This document shows positions 7,116-13,385 of a stretch of 15,016 bases of DNA, piece after piece. The notes below the pieces were generated by a model. The model made no database searches. It was not told where the DNA came from and was given only the letters and a program-made list of their open reading frames with translations. The position numbers and the translations under genes were made by a program. The number at the start of each line of letters is the position of its first letter. The stretch's first letter is position 1. This DNA comes from Palsa-739 sp036512155 (lineage in GTDB: Bacteria > Actinomycetota > Thermoleophilia > Gaiellales > Gaiellaceae), in the NCBI GenBank assembly GCA_036512155.1, contig DATCBD010000081.1, positions 1 to 15,016 on the forward strand. The letters run 5' to 3'.

Positions 7116-7597
7116 TGCACGTCAGCACCTCCGTCGCAGCGTGGATCGCGATCGGTGCCGCCGCGGCCGCGGCCGTCGCCGTCCTGCTCGGCATCGTGTA
7201 CTTCGCCTCGCTGCGGCGCGTCCGCCGCGCGCAGCACGTGCTGCTCGGCGGCGGGAAGGCCGACCTCGTCGACTTCGCCGTCTCGCTTCAGAGCCGCATC
7301 GACGATCTGCACCGCGCGATCGACGAGATCGCGGCCGGCCTGGCCCGCGTCGACCGGCGCGTGGACGACAGCGTCTCGCGGACGGCGATCGTCCGCTACG
7401 ACGCGTACGAGGGCAGCGGCGGGCACCAGTCCTCGTCGTTCGCCCTCCTCGACTCGGCGCGCAGCGGCATCGTCGTGACGGCCATCCAGGGCCGCGACTA
7501 CGCACGGATCTACGTCAAGGAAGTCGAGCACGGGCGCTCCTCCGTGGCTCTCTCTCCCGAGGAGCTGGAGGCGGTCGAGCGAGCCATGGCCTCGTAG
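7115..7597 (+). CDS. DUF4446 family membrane protein
   Basis: The 160 residues show an N-terminal helix (about 8-31), a likely coiled-coil stretch (about 53-86, RIDDLHRAIDEIAAGLARVDRRV), then a compact domain (about 90-158) with VRYDAYEGSGGHQSSSFALLD, a YARIYVKEVEHGRSS segment and a C-terminal LSPEELEAVERA helix. This matches the DUF4446 pattern known from Firmicutes and Actinobacteria, which has no established function. ATG 7115 overlaps the preceding stop as TGATG. The coupling suggests it works with the CARDB-like protein at the membrane. Confidence 0.87.
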   Translation: MHVSTSVAAWIAIGAAAAAAVAVLLGIVYFASLRRVRRAQHVLLGGGKADLVDFAVSLQSRIDDLHRAIDEIAAGLARVDRRVDDSVSRTAIVRYDAYEGSGGHQSSSFALLDSARSGIVVTAIQGRDYARIYVKEVEHGRSSVALSPEELEAVERAMAS

Positions 7598-7611
7598 TCG
7601 CGGCTCGCTGG

Positions 7612-7617
7612 TACCTT
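7612..7617 (+). promoter_or_regulatory. Candidate -10 box for the HNH gene
   Basis: TACCTT precedes ATG 7631 by 13 bases. If it is the -10 element, transcription would begin near 7624. That lies downstream of the alternative GTG start at 7619 and so favours ATG 7631. No clear -35 is visible. Confidence 0.35.
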
Positions 7618-7630
7618 TGTGCCCAGGAAA

Positions 7631-8152
7631 ATGGGGCATGTCCTCGTCCTGAACGCGAGCTACGAGCCGTTGAACGTCTGCACGGTTCGGCGGGCGCACG
7701 TGCTCGTCTACAAGGGGAAGGCCGAGGTGATCGAGCATCTCGACCAGCCGCTCCGGTCGGCGACGGGCAGCTTCATCCGCCCGCACGTGATCCGGCTCGT
7801 CACCTACGTCCGCGTCCCGCGGGCGATCCAGCGGAAGATCTCGCGCCGGGCGCTGTTCGCCCGCGACGGCTGGCGCTGCGTCTACTGCGGCACTCCAGGG
7901 GGCCGGCTGACCCTCGACCACGTCGTCCCCCGCTCGAAGGGCGGGGAGTCCGTGTGGGAGAACGTCGTCACCGCCTGCGCGCCGTGCAACTTACGGAAGG
8001 GCGACCGCACGCTGGAACAGGCCGGGATGGAGCTCCGAACGCCTCCGCGCCCGCCGCAGCCGGTGCTCTTCATCAAGCTGGCGGCGCCGCGCATCCCCCA
8101 CGGCTGGACCCAGTACCTCGGCGAGCTCGGCACCGCGACCGCCGCCGCATAG
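7631..8152 (+). CDS. HNH endonuclease
   Basis: This 173-residue protein is of the actinobacterial/cyanobacterial HNH type that begins VLVLNASYEPLNVCTVRRA. The nuclease domain (about 75-125) has zinc ligands C83-V-Y-C86 and C116-A-P-C119, the HNH core LDHVVPRSKGG with Asp96-His97, and Asn111 and Asn120. All expected metal and zinc residues are present, so it is probably active on DNA. The biological role of this single-gene family is unclear; no methylase or other restriction partner is nearby. An in-frame GTG at 7619 would add four residues (MPRK); I prefer ATG 7631 because homologues typically start one to three residues before VLVLNA and because of the promoter-like box just upstream. Confidence 0.9.
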   Translation: MGHVLVLNASYEPLNVCTVRRAHVLVYKGKAEVIEHLDQPLRSATGSFIRPHVIRLVTYVRVPRAIQRKISRRALFARDGWRCVYCGTPGGRLTLDHVVPRSKGGESVWENVVTACAPCNLRKGDRTLEQAGMELRTPPRPPQPVLFIKLAAPRIPHGWTQYLGELGTATAAA

Positions 8153-8171
8153 CGATGTGACATCCGGGGTG

Positions 8172-8190
8172 CCCGGCACCGTATGCCGGG
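8172..8190. repeat. Perfect 7-bp inverted repeat at the start of the SIMPL gene
   Basis: CCCGGCA (8172-8178) and TGCCGGG (8184-8190) flank a five-base loop. The repeat ends one base before ATG 8192 and contains the alternative ATG at 8183. There is no following T-run, so it is not an ordinary terminator for the HNH gene, which stops at 8152. It could be an operator or an mRNA hairpin affecting initiation. Confidence 0.6.
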
Positions 8191-8191
8191 T

Positions 8192-8875
8192 ATGAGACTT
8201 CTCGTCACCCTCGCAATCGCCGTCGCGCTCCTCGCCGGCGGCGCCGACGCGGCCACCACGGCGACTGCCACGAGCACCGACACCGTGACCGTCACCGGCA
8301 CGGGAACCGTGACAGCGATGCCCGACCAGGCGGAGTTCGACTTCACCGTGCAGACGAAGGGCACGACCGCGGCCGGAGTGCTCGCGCACAACGGCGCCGA
8401 CACGAAGGCCGTCATCGCCGCCGTCGAAGCCGCCGGGGTCGCGCAGGCCGACATCCAGACGGAACAGGTGTCGCTCGACCCGGTGCAGTCCAACGACGGG
8501 ACGAGCATCGTCGGGTACACGGCCTCCGACACGATCGACGTCACGAAGCTCGCCATCGCGAAGGCCGGCGCCGTGGTCGACGCCGCCGTCGGCGCGGGTG
8601 CGACCGACGTCGCCGGGCCGTCTCTGACGCTCTCCTCCCAGGACGCGCTCTACGACCAGGCGCTGAAGAACGCGGTCGCGCAGGCGAAGACGAAGGCGCA
8701 AGCGCTCGCCGACGCGGCCGGCCTGAATCTGGGCGGCGTCGTGACGATGGTCGAGGGCGGCGGCACCACACCGCTTCCGTTCTCCGTCGGCGCGGCGAGC
8801 AGCCCCAACACGCCGATCCAGCCAGGGACGCAGGACGTGCAGGCGACCGTCACGGTCACCTTCGCGCTCAGCTAG
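8192..8875 (+). CDS. Secreted SIMPL-domain (DUF541) protein
   Basis: The 227 residues begin with a clear signal peptide (MRLLVTLAIAVALLAGGADA, likely cleavage after residue 20) and a Thr-rich spacer. The SIMPL domain follows, recognised by VTGTGTVTAMPDQAEFDFTVQT at its start, the paired Gln/Ala helical repeats (ALKNAVAQAKTKAQALADAAGLNLG) and the VQATVTVTFALS ending. Family members are periplasmic or cell-surface proteins of poorly defined function; some form oligomers (BP26) or respond to oxidative stress. ATG 8183 would add MPG before the signal peptide; ATG 8192 is preferred because the signal peptide then begins cleanly. The stop TAG overlaps the sulfurtransferase stop on the other strand within CTAG. 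Confidence 0.9.
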   Translation: MRLLVTLAIAVALLAGGADAATTATATSTDTVTVTGTGTVTAMPDQAEFDFTVQTKGTTAAGVLAHNGADTKAVIAAVEAAGVAQADIQTEQVSLDPVQSNDGTSIVGYTASDTIDVTKLAIAKAGAVVDAAVGAGATDVAGPSLTLSSQDALYDQALKNAVAQAKTKAQALADAAGLNLGGVVTMVEGGGTTPLPFSVGAASSPNTPIQPGTQDVQATVTVTFALS

Positions 8876-9582
8876 CTCCGTTCGATCGGCAAGGGGCGCG
8901 TCGACCAGTCGCTCCAGGACCCGGGATAGAGCACGCCGTCGCGCCCGCGCAAGAAGGCGCGATGGAGCACGACGCACGCAGTGATGCCCGAGCCGCAATA
9001 GACGACGAGCTCGCCCTGCGGAAGCTCTAGCTGCGGCTCGTTCCACGGAGCGTTGCTCGCGCCGGGGATGCGGCCCGGCTTCGCGTCCACCGGGTTCGAC
9101 TCGCCGCGCCAGCGCGCCGGCGTGCGGGCGTCGACGAGCGCGAGCTCGGGGTCGGCGAGCCTGCGCGCCAGCTCCTCGGCCGCGATCGTGTCGCCTGAAC
9201 GTTCGCGCGGCACGAACTCGGCCGGCTCGATCGTCTCCTCGGCGGTCGCAAGCGGGCCGGCCCAGGCGTCGATGCCGCCGACCAGCACGGCGCAGTCGTC
9301 GTGCCCGAAGTGACGCAGGAGCCACCAGAGTCGCTCAGGCCCGCCCATGTTCCCGTACGCGACGACGAACACGCCCCGCCCGATCCCGGCCCGCGACGCC
9401 GACCCGGCGAACCGCTCGGCGGAGGGAAGCGGATGTCGTCCCTGGCCGGCCACGAAGAGATCGGCCAGGTCCTCGTCGACGTCGAGGAAGGACGCGCCCG
9501 GGACGTGGCCGGCGGCATAGAGCTCGCGCCCGCGCTCGGGGCTGCCCAGCTCCCAGCGACAGTCGACGAACTGGTAGCGCAT
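8872..9582 (-). CDS. Rhodanese-type sulfurtransferase (3-mercaptopyruvate type)
   Basis: Two rhodanese domains in tandem are visible: an N-terminal inactive one (about 1-115, HVPGASFLDVDEDL, VVAYGNMGGPERLWWLL) and a catalytic C-terminal one (about 130-230). The active-site loop is CGSGIT, with Cys196. Such CG[ST]G[VI]T loops mark 3-mercaptopyruvate sulfurtransferases, whereas thiosulfate sulfurtransferases have CRKGVT. At 236 residues it is shorter than the usual roughly 280, mainly at the termini. The start is ATG 9582, where the rhodanese fold begins (MRYQFVDCRWEL); upstream in-frame residues overlap the divergent L,D-transpeptidase gene and are rejected. A weak AACAAT lies six bases before the ATG. 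Confidence 0.9.
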   Translation of the reverse strand: MRYQFVDCRWELGSPERGRELYAAGHVPGASFLDVDEDLADLFVAGQGRHPLPSAERFAGSASRAGIGRGVFVVAYGNMGGPERLWWLLRHFGHDDCAVLVGGIDAWAGPLATAEETIEPAEFVPRERSGDTIAAEELARRLADPELALVDARTPARWRGESNPVDAKPGRIPGASNAPWNEPQLELPQGELVVYCGSGITACVVLHRAFLRGRDGVLYPGSWSDWSTRPLPIERS

Positions 9583-9589
9583 CCCGGGA

Positions 9590-9618
9590 TTGTTTCTGCT
9601 CGGGCGAGCGGGTACAAC
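9590..9618 (+). promoter_or_regulatory. Sigma70-type promoter for the L,D-transpeptidase gene
   Basis: TTGTTT (9590-9595) and TACAAC (9613-9618) are separated by 17 bases, a housekeeping-like -35/-10 arrangement. The ATG is eight bases beyond the -10 box, giving a nearly leaderless transcript. It lies in the 44-base divergent gap with the sulfurtransferase gene. Confidence 0.5.
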
Positions 9619-9626
9619 GCGCATAC

Positions 9627-10676
9627 ATGCGCAAGCGGCTTCTCGTCCTGACGGGGATCGTGCTCGCGGTTGCAGCGGTGGCACTCACGGCCGGAGGCGC
9701 GTACGCCTACTTCTGGGAGAACGGCCGCGCGGACGTGCTCGCTGCAGGCGTCACGGTCGCCGGCGTCGATGTCGGCGGCCTGCACGCGGATGCGGCGCGC
9801 GCGCTGCTCCAGCAGCGCATCGTCGAGCCGCTCGCCCGGCCCCTGCGCCTCACCGCCGGAAACCACTCGTTCGTCGTCGACCCCGCCCGCGCGGGCCTGC
9901 GCGTCGATGTCGGCGGGATGGTCTCGCTCGCCCTCGGTGCGAGCCAAGGCGGCAGCCTCGCGCACCGCTTCCTCCGCGACCTCGAGGGCCGGCGAACCGA
10001 CACGTCGATCCCTCTGCGGGCGACGCTGTCGCGCGCGGTGCTCGCACGCACGGTCGCAAACGTCGCGCTCGTCGTCGACCGTCCCGCGCGTCCCGCCCGC
10101 GTCGTCGCCTCGGCGGCGAGCCTGCACGTCGTCCCGGAGAGGACCGGGGTCGCGGTCGACCAGCCCGCGCTCCGCGCGGAGCTCGCGGCCGCGCTGCTCC
10201 AGGCGACCTGGCCCCGGACGCTGGCCGTTCCCACCCGCACGGTCGAGCCACGCTGGACGGCGGCGACGCTTCCGCAGCGGTACCCGGCCTTCATCCTCGT
10301 CGACCGCGAGACGTTCACCCTGCGGCTGTTCCGCGGCCTGCACCTCGCGAAGACGTATCCGATCGCGGTTGGGCAGGCGGGCCTCGAGACCCCCGCCGGC
10401 CTGTATCGCATCAACGACAAGCAGGTGAACCCGTCGTGGCACGTGCCGAACAGCGCGTGGGCCGGATCGCTTGCCGGCCATGTCATTCCGCCAGGCCCGG
10501 CCGACCCGATCAAGGCGCGCTGGATGGGCTTCTGGGACGGCGCCGGTATTCACGGCACCGACGAGACCTGGTCGATCGGTCACGCGGCCTCGCACGGATG
10601 CGTCCGCATGCGCATCGCGGACGTCGAAGCGCTCTATCCGCTCGTCCCGCTCGGGACTCCGGTATACGTGGGTTGA
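9627..10676 (+). CDS. L,D-transpeptidase (YkuD) with N-terminal peptidoglycan-binding-like region
   Basis: This enzyme forms 3-3 peptidoglycan cross-links or attaches proteins outside the membrane. The 349 residues contain an N-terminal signal anchor (about 4-27), a VanW/YoaR-type PG_binding_4-like region (about 38-205, beginning AAGVTVAGVDVGGLHADAA) and a YkuD domain (about 220-348). Catalytic-site motifs are intact: HGT (309-311) and SHGCVRM (322-328) with nucleophile Cys325. The substrate-loop region around INDKQVNPSWHVPN is also typical. ATG 9627 directly precedes the signal anchor. The stop overlaps the following cupin ATG as TGATG. It is a second wall cross-linking activity in the window, beside the beta-lactam-sensitive PBP. 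Confidence 0.93.
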   Translation: MRKRLLVLTGIVLAVAAVALTAGGAYAYFWENGRADVLAAGVTVAGVDVGGLHADAARALLQQRIVEPLARPLRLTAGNHSFVVDPARAGLRVDVGGMVSLALGASQGGSLAHRFLRDLEGRRTDTSIPLRATLSRAVLARTVANVALVVDRPARPARVVASAASLHVVPERTGVAVDQPALRAELAAALLQATWPRTLAVPTRTVEPRWTAATLPQRYPAFILVDRETFTLRLFRGLHLAKTYPIAVGQAGLETPAGLYRINDKQVNPSWHVPNSAWAGSLAGHVIPPGPADPIKARWMGFWDGAGIHGTDETWSIGHAASHGCVRMRIADVEALYPLVPLGTPVYVG

Positions 10677-11062
10677 TGGGATACACGCTCCGCAACGTCA
10701 AGGAAGTCGACGACTCGGCGCCTGCATTCGGGATGTCGCCCGACGTCGAGGCGCGGTTCGCGCGCAAAGCGCTCGAGTCGCAGCAGGTCGCGCTCAGCTA
10801 CCAGCGACTGCAGCCGAACGTGCGCATGCCGTTCGGGCACACGCATGCCACACAGGAGGAGATCTACGTCGTGGTCGCCGGAAGCGGGCGGGCGAAGCTC
10901 GACGATGACGTGGTCGAGCTGCAGCGGTGGGATGCGCTCCGTGTCGACCCAGCGACGATGCGCGCGATCGAGGCCGGCGAGGACGGAATCGAGTTCCTCG
11001 CCCTCGGCGGCCCGATCGGCGACGGCAACGACGCCGAGATGGTCAGCGACTGGTGGTCCTAG
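10676..11062 (+). CDS. Small single-domain cupin protein
   Basis: The 128 residues form one cupin barrel (about 38-112). Motif 1 is present as HTHATQEEIYVVVAGSG, giving His55, His57 and Glu61. Motif 2 (WDALRVDPATMRAIEAGEDG) lacks the expected His, with Arg96 near that position, so the fourth metal ligand is missing. It may bind metal weakly or act as a small-molecule binder; the substrate cannot be told. It is translationally coupled (TGATG) to the L,D-transpeptidase. Its stop TAG shares CTAG with the stop of the opposing acetyltransferase gene. Confidence 0.85.
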   Translation: MGYTLRNVKEVDDSAPAFGMSPDVEARFARKALESQQVALSYQRLQPNVRMPFGHTHATQEEIYVVVAGSGRAKLDDDVVELQRWDALRVDPATMRAIEAGEDGIEFLALGGPIGDGNDAEMVSDWWS

Positions 11063-11586
11063 GCGTCGCTTGCGATGCCTAGAAAAGGCGGCGCCGATTC
11101 AGTCGGCGCTGCCGCCCTGCTTCGCCGCTCCAACAAGACAACGTCGCGCCATTCGCCGTCGCGCTCCCCGAGGCCCTCGTGCCGGCCGACGACCCGGAAG
11201 CCGAGCGACGCGTGCAGCGCGAGGCTCGCCTCGTTCTCCGGGAAGACGCCCGCGAGCAAGGTCCAGTAGCCCTCCGCCTCCGCGCGCGCGATCAGCTCGT
11301 CCAGCAGCGCGCGGCCGACGCCCCTGCCGCGCGCCGACGCCGACACGTACACGCTCTCCTCGCCGACACCGCGGTAGCAGCGTCGGTCGGAGTACGGCGA
11401 GAGCGCGGCCCAGCCCAAGACGCGATCGTCGTCGACGGCCACGAGCCGGAGCGATGGGTGCGCGGCGTCCCATCGCTCCCACGTCGGCGGCTCGACCTCG
11501 AAGGTCGCGCTCCCGGTGGCGATGCCCTCGGCGTAGATGGACGCAACCGCCGGCCAGTCCGACTCGTCGAGCGCCCGGATCTGCAT
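11059..11586 (-). CDS. GNAT N-acetyltransferase, phosphinothricin/methionine-sulfoximine type
   Basis: This GNAT fold of 175 residues begins IRALDESDWPAVASIYAEGI. It carries the acetyl-CoA loop RGRGVG (86-91) and the PAT/MnaT family signatures EESVYVSASARGRGVG and NEASLALHASLGF. Related enzymes (Bar/Pat, E. coli MnaT/YncA) acetylate phosphinothricin, methionine sulfoximine or methionine derivatives. The gene starts five bases after the glnII stop, so it is almost certainly in one transcript with it. As phosphinothricin and methionine sulfoximine inhibit glutamine synthetase, a protective role is an attractive inference. An Ala/Pro-rich 20-residue tail extends past the fold and ends inside CTAG, overlapping the cupin stop. 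Confidence 0.88.
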   Translation of the reverse strand: MQIRALDESDWPAVASIYAEGIATGSATFEVEPPTWERWDAAHPSLRLVAVDDDRVLGWAALSPYSDRRCYRGVGEESVYVSASARGRGVGRALLDELIARAEAEGYWTLLAGVFPENEASLALHASLGFRVVGRHEGLGERDGEWRDVVLLERRSRAAAPTESAPPFLGIASDA

Positions 11587-11591
11587 GACCG

Positions 11592-12641
11592 CTACGCCGC
11601 CACAGCCTCCTCGGCCTCATCGGCAAACGTCGGCACCGTCTCGATCGTCTGGAGGATCCGGCCCGCGATGCGGTATGGGTCGCCGAGCGAGTTCGGCCGC
11701 CGGTCCTCGAGATAGCCGCGATAGCCGTCTCCCACGAAGCTGTGGGGGACGCGAATCGACGCTCCGCGGTCGGCCACGCCGTAGTTGAACTTGTCCATCG
11801 ACTGCGTCTCGTGCAGGCCGGTGAGGCGCAGATGGTTGTCGGGACCGTAGACCGCGATGTGGTCGTCCTTGTAGGCGTCGAAGGCCGTCATCAAGGCCTC
11901 GAAGTACTCCTCGCCGCCGGCGTCGCGCATGTGCGTCGTGGAGAAGTTCGTGTGCAGTCCGGAGCCGTTCCAGTCGAGCTCGGCGCCGAGCGGCTTGCAG
12001 TGCCAGTTGACGTCGACGCGGTACTGCTCGCAGAGCCGCATGAGCAGGTACCGCGCAACCCAGAGCTCGTCGGCGGCTCGCTTCGAGCCCTTGCCGAAGA
12101 TCTGGAACTCCCACTGGCCCTTCGCGACCTCGGCGTTGATCCCCTCGAGCTCGATTCCCGCCGCGAGGCAGAGGTCGATGTGCTCGTCGACGATCCGGCG
12201 CGCGACGTCGCCGACGTTCTTGTAGCCGACGCCGGTGTAGTACTCGCCCTGTGGCGCCGGGAAACCCTCCTTCGGGAACCCGAGCGGGGCGCCGTCACGG
12301 TAGAGGAAGTACTCCTGCTCGAAGCCGAACCACGCGCCGGGGTCGTCCGGGATCGTCCCGCGGCTGTTCGACGGGTGCAGCGTCCCATCCGGGAGCAGCA
12401 CCTCGCACATGACGAGCAGCGCGTTCTCGCGTGCCGGGTCGGGGAAGACAGCGACCGGCTGCAGGAAGCAGTCGGAGCTCGACCCCTCCGCCTGCCGCGT
12501 CGAGCTGCCGTCGAAGTTCCAGAGCGGCAGCTCGTCGAGCGTCGGCGACTCTGCGAACGCGACGATCTTCGTCTTGCTGCGCAGGTTGGGCGTCGGCTCG
12601 TATCCGTCGAGCCAGATGTACTCGAGCTTGTACTTGGTCAT
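11592..12641 (-). CDS. glnII: Type II (eukaryotic-type) glutamine synthetase
   Basis: This enzyme makes glutamine from glutamate, ammonia and ATP. The 349 residues match the GSII family, not GSI, in length and sequence: MTKYKLEYIWLDGY, DGSST (44-48 region), FEQEY (108-111), NAEVAKGQWEFQI, NGSGLHTNFST (from 225), DRGASIRVP (291-299) and EDRRPNS (312-318). As far as I recall, it strongly resembles rhizobial and streptomycete GlnII. GSII lacks the adenylylation control of GSI. ATG 12641 is chosen because GGAGG (12647-12651) lies five bases upstream and homologues begin MTKYKLEYIWLDGY. The longer frame to 12701 would read through a terminator hairpin. A GNAT gene follows five bases downstream. 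Confidence 0.95.
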   Translation of the reverse strand: MTKYKLEYIWLDGYEPTPNLRSKTKIVAFAESPTLDELPLWNFDGSSTRQAEGSSSDCFLQPVAVFPDPARENALLVMCEVLLPDGTLHPSNSRGTIPDDPGAWFGFEQEYFLYRDGAPLGFPKEGFPAPQGEYYTGVGYKNVGDVARRIVDEHIDLCLAAGIELEGINAEVAKGQWEFQIFGKGSKRAADELWVARYLLMRLCEQYRVDVNWHCKPLGAELDWNGSGLHTNFSTTHMRDAGGEEYFEALMTAFDAYKDDHIAVYGPDNHLRLTGLHETQSMDKFNYGVADRGASIRVPHSFVGDGYRGYLEDRRPNSLGDPYRIAGRILQTIETVPTFADEAEEAVAA

Positions 12642-12646
12642 CCTCG

Positions 12647-12651
12647 CCTCC
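12647..12651 (-). promoter_or_regulatory. Ribosome binding site of glnII
   Basis: GGAGG on the minus strand, five bases before ATG 12641. It is the best Shine-Dalgarno sequence I found in the window. It sits 11 bases after the U-tract of the upstream hairpin and decides the start of glnII against the in-frame ATGs at 12662 and 12701. Confidence 0.7.
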
Positions 12652-12662
12652 GGTTGGTCCAT

Positions 12663-12696
12663 AAAAAAAGCCCCACGACTCCAAGAGTCGTGAGGC
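12663..12696 (-). terminator. Intrinsic terminator (or attenuator) between rhtB-like gene and glnII
   Basis: On the minus strand a 12-bp stem (5' arm 12696-12685, TTG loop 12684-12682, 3' arm 12681-12670, one G-U pair) is followed directly by seven Ts (12669-12663). It is a textbook Rho-independent terminator. It ends the WYL-exporter transcript but also lies downstream of a probable glnII promoter, so it may act as an attenuator. An upstream GAGGC (12707-12703) can pair with the first five bases of the 5' arm and could compete with the hairpin. Confidence 0.85.
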
Positions 12697-12740
12697 GCCA
12701 TTGCCTCGGCGGCCGCCTTCCTCGGCGAACACCAGCCGAA

Positions 12741-12746
12741 AATGTA
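12741..12746 (-). promoter_or_regulatory. Candidate extended -10 promoter for glnII
   Basis: TACATT on the minus strand is preceded by TG one base away (TGATACATT), an extended -10 pattern. The TG comes from the TGA stop of the upstream exporter gene. Transcription would start near 12734 and give a leader of roughly 90 bases containing the terminator hairpin. No clear -35 is visible. Confidence 0.45.
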
Positions 12747-13385
12747 TCAGCGCGACCGGCCGGGCGTCCAGGCGGCGGCCGCGATGCCCAGCCCGATCAG
12801 CATCGAGCCTCCGAACCACCGTTCGAAGCGTGCGATCCGGCGCGACCCGCGCAGCCGGTCGGCCACCGCGCCGGCGGTGAGCGCGTACGCGCTGTCGCTG
12901 ATGAAACCAAGGCACGCGAAGCTCGCGCCGAGAACGAGCACCTGCAGCCAGACGTGGCGGGCATTCGGGTCGACGAACTGGGGGATGAAGGCAAAAATGA
13001 AGACGATCGTCTTCGGATTGGTGAGGTTCACGACGATCCCCTGCGTGTAGGCGCGCCTGCGGGTGCGCGGGGGGCCGTCCTCCTCCACCCGGTCCTCGGC
13101 CTTCGTGAGCAGCCGGCGGACGCCGAGGAAGATGAGGTATGCGGCGCCGACGTACTTGACCGCGTCGAAGGCAGCGCGCGAGGCGAGGATGAGCGACGAC
13201 AGCCCCGCGGTCGCAAGCCCGACGTGGACGAACGTCCCGGTGGTGATGCCGGCGACGGAGGCGATGCCACCGCTGCGGCCCATCTCGATGCTGCGCGTGA
13301 CGACGTACAGGACGGCGGGGCCGGGGATGGCGAGCAGCGCCATCGCGGTGGCGAGGAAGACCGCATACGTCGAGAGGGACGGCAC
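12747..13385 (-). CDS. LysE/RhtB family amino-acid exporter
   Basis: This integral membrane exporter of the LysE/RhtB/ThrE superfamily moves amino acids or their derivatives out of the cell. The 212 residues show about six hydrophobic segments. The N-terminal signature AIPGPAVLYVVTRS and the NPKTIVFIFAFIPQFV segment are typical of RhtB proteins. The substrate cannot be read from sequence. The start is GTG 13385, directly abutting the TGA of the WYL regulator with no spacer, so translation is probably coupled. The pairing suggests that the regulator controls the exporter. An intrinsic terminator follows downstream. Confidence 0.9.
   Translation of the reverse strand: MPSLSTYAVFLATAMALLAIPGPAVLYVVTRSIEMGRSGGIASVAGITTGTFVHVGLATAGLSSLILASRAAFDAVKYVGAAYLIFLGVRRLLTKAEDRVEEDGPPRTRRRAYTQGIVVNLTNPKTIVFIFAFIPQFVDPNARHVWLQVLVLGASFACLGFISDSAYALTAGAVADRLRGSRRIARFERWFGGSMLIGLGIAAAAWTPGRSR

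Noticed and set aside
7631..8152. HNH gene as part of a restriction or mobile-element system
   Set aside because: No methylase, integrase, intron or phage gene is nearby; neighbours are ordinary membrane and secreted proteins.
12642..12701. N-terminal extension of glnII to ATG 12701 (or 12662)
   Set aside because: The extension is encoded by the terminator hairpin and its T-run; GGAGG five bases before ATG 12641 and family N-termini support 12641.
12663..12740. Known glutamine riboswitch in the glnII leader
   Set aside because: I could not match the glnA RNA consensus; only a generic hairpin, U-tract and a short competing pairing are visible.
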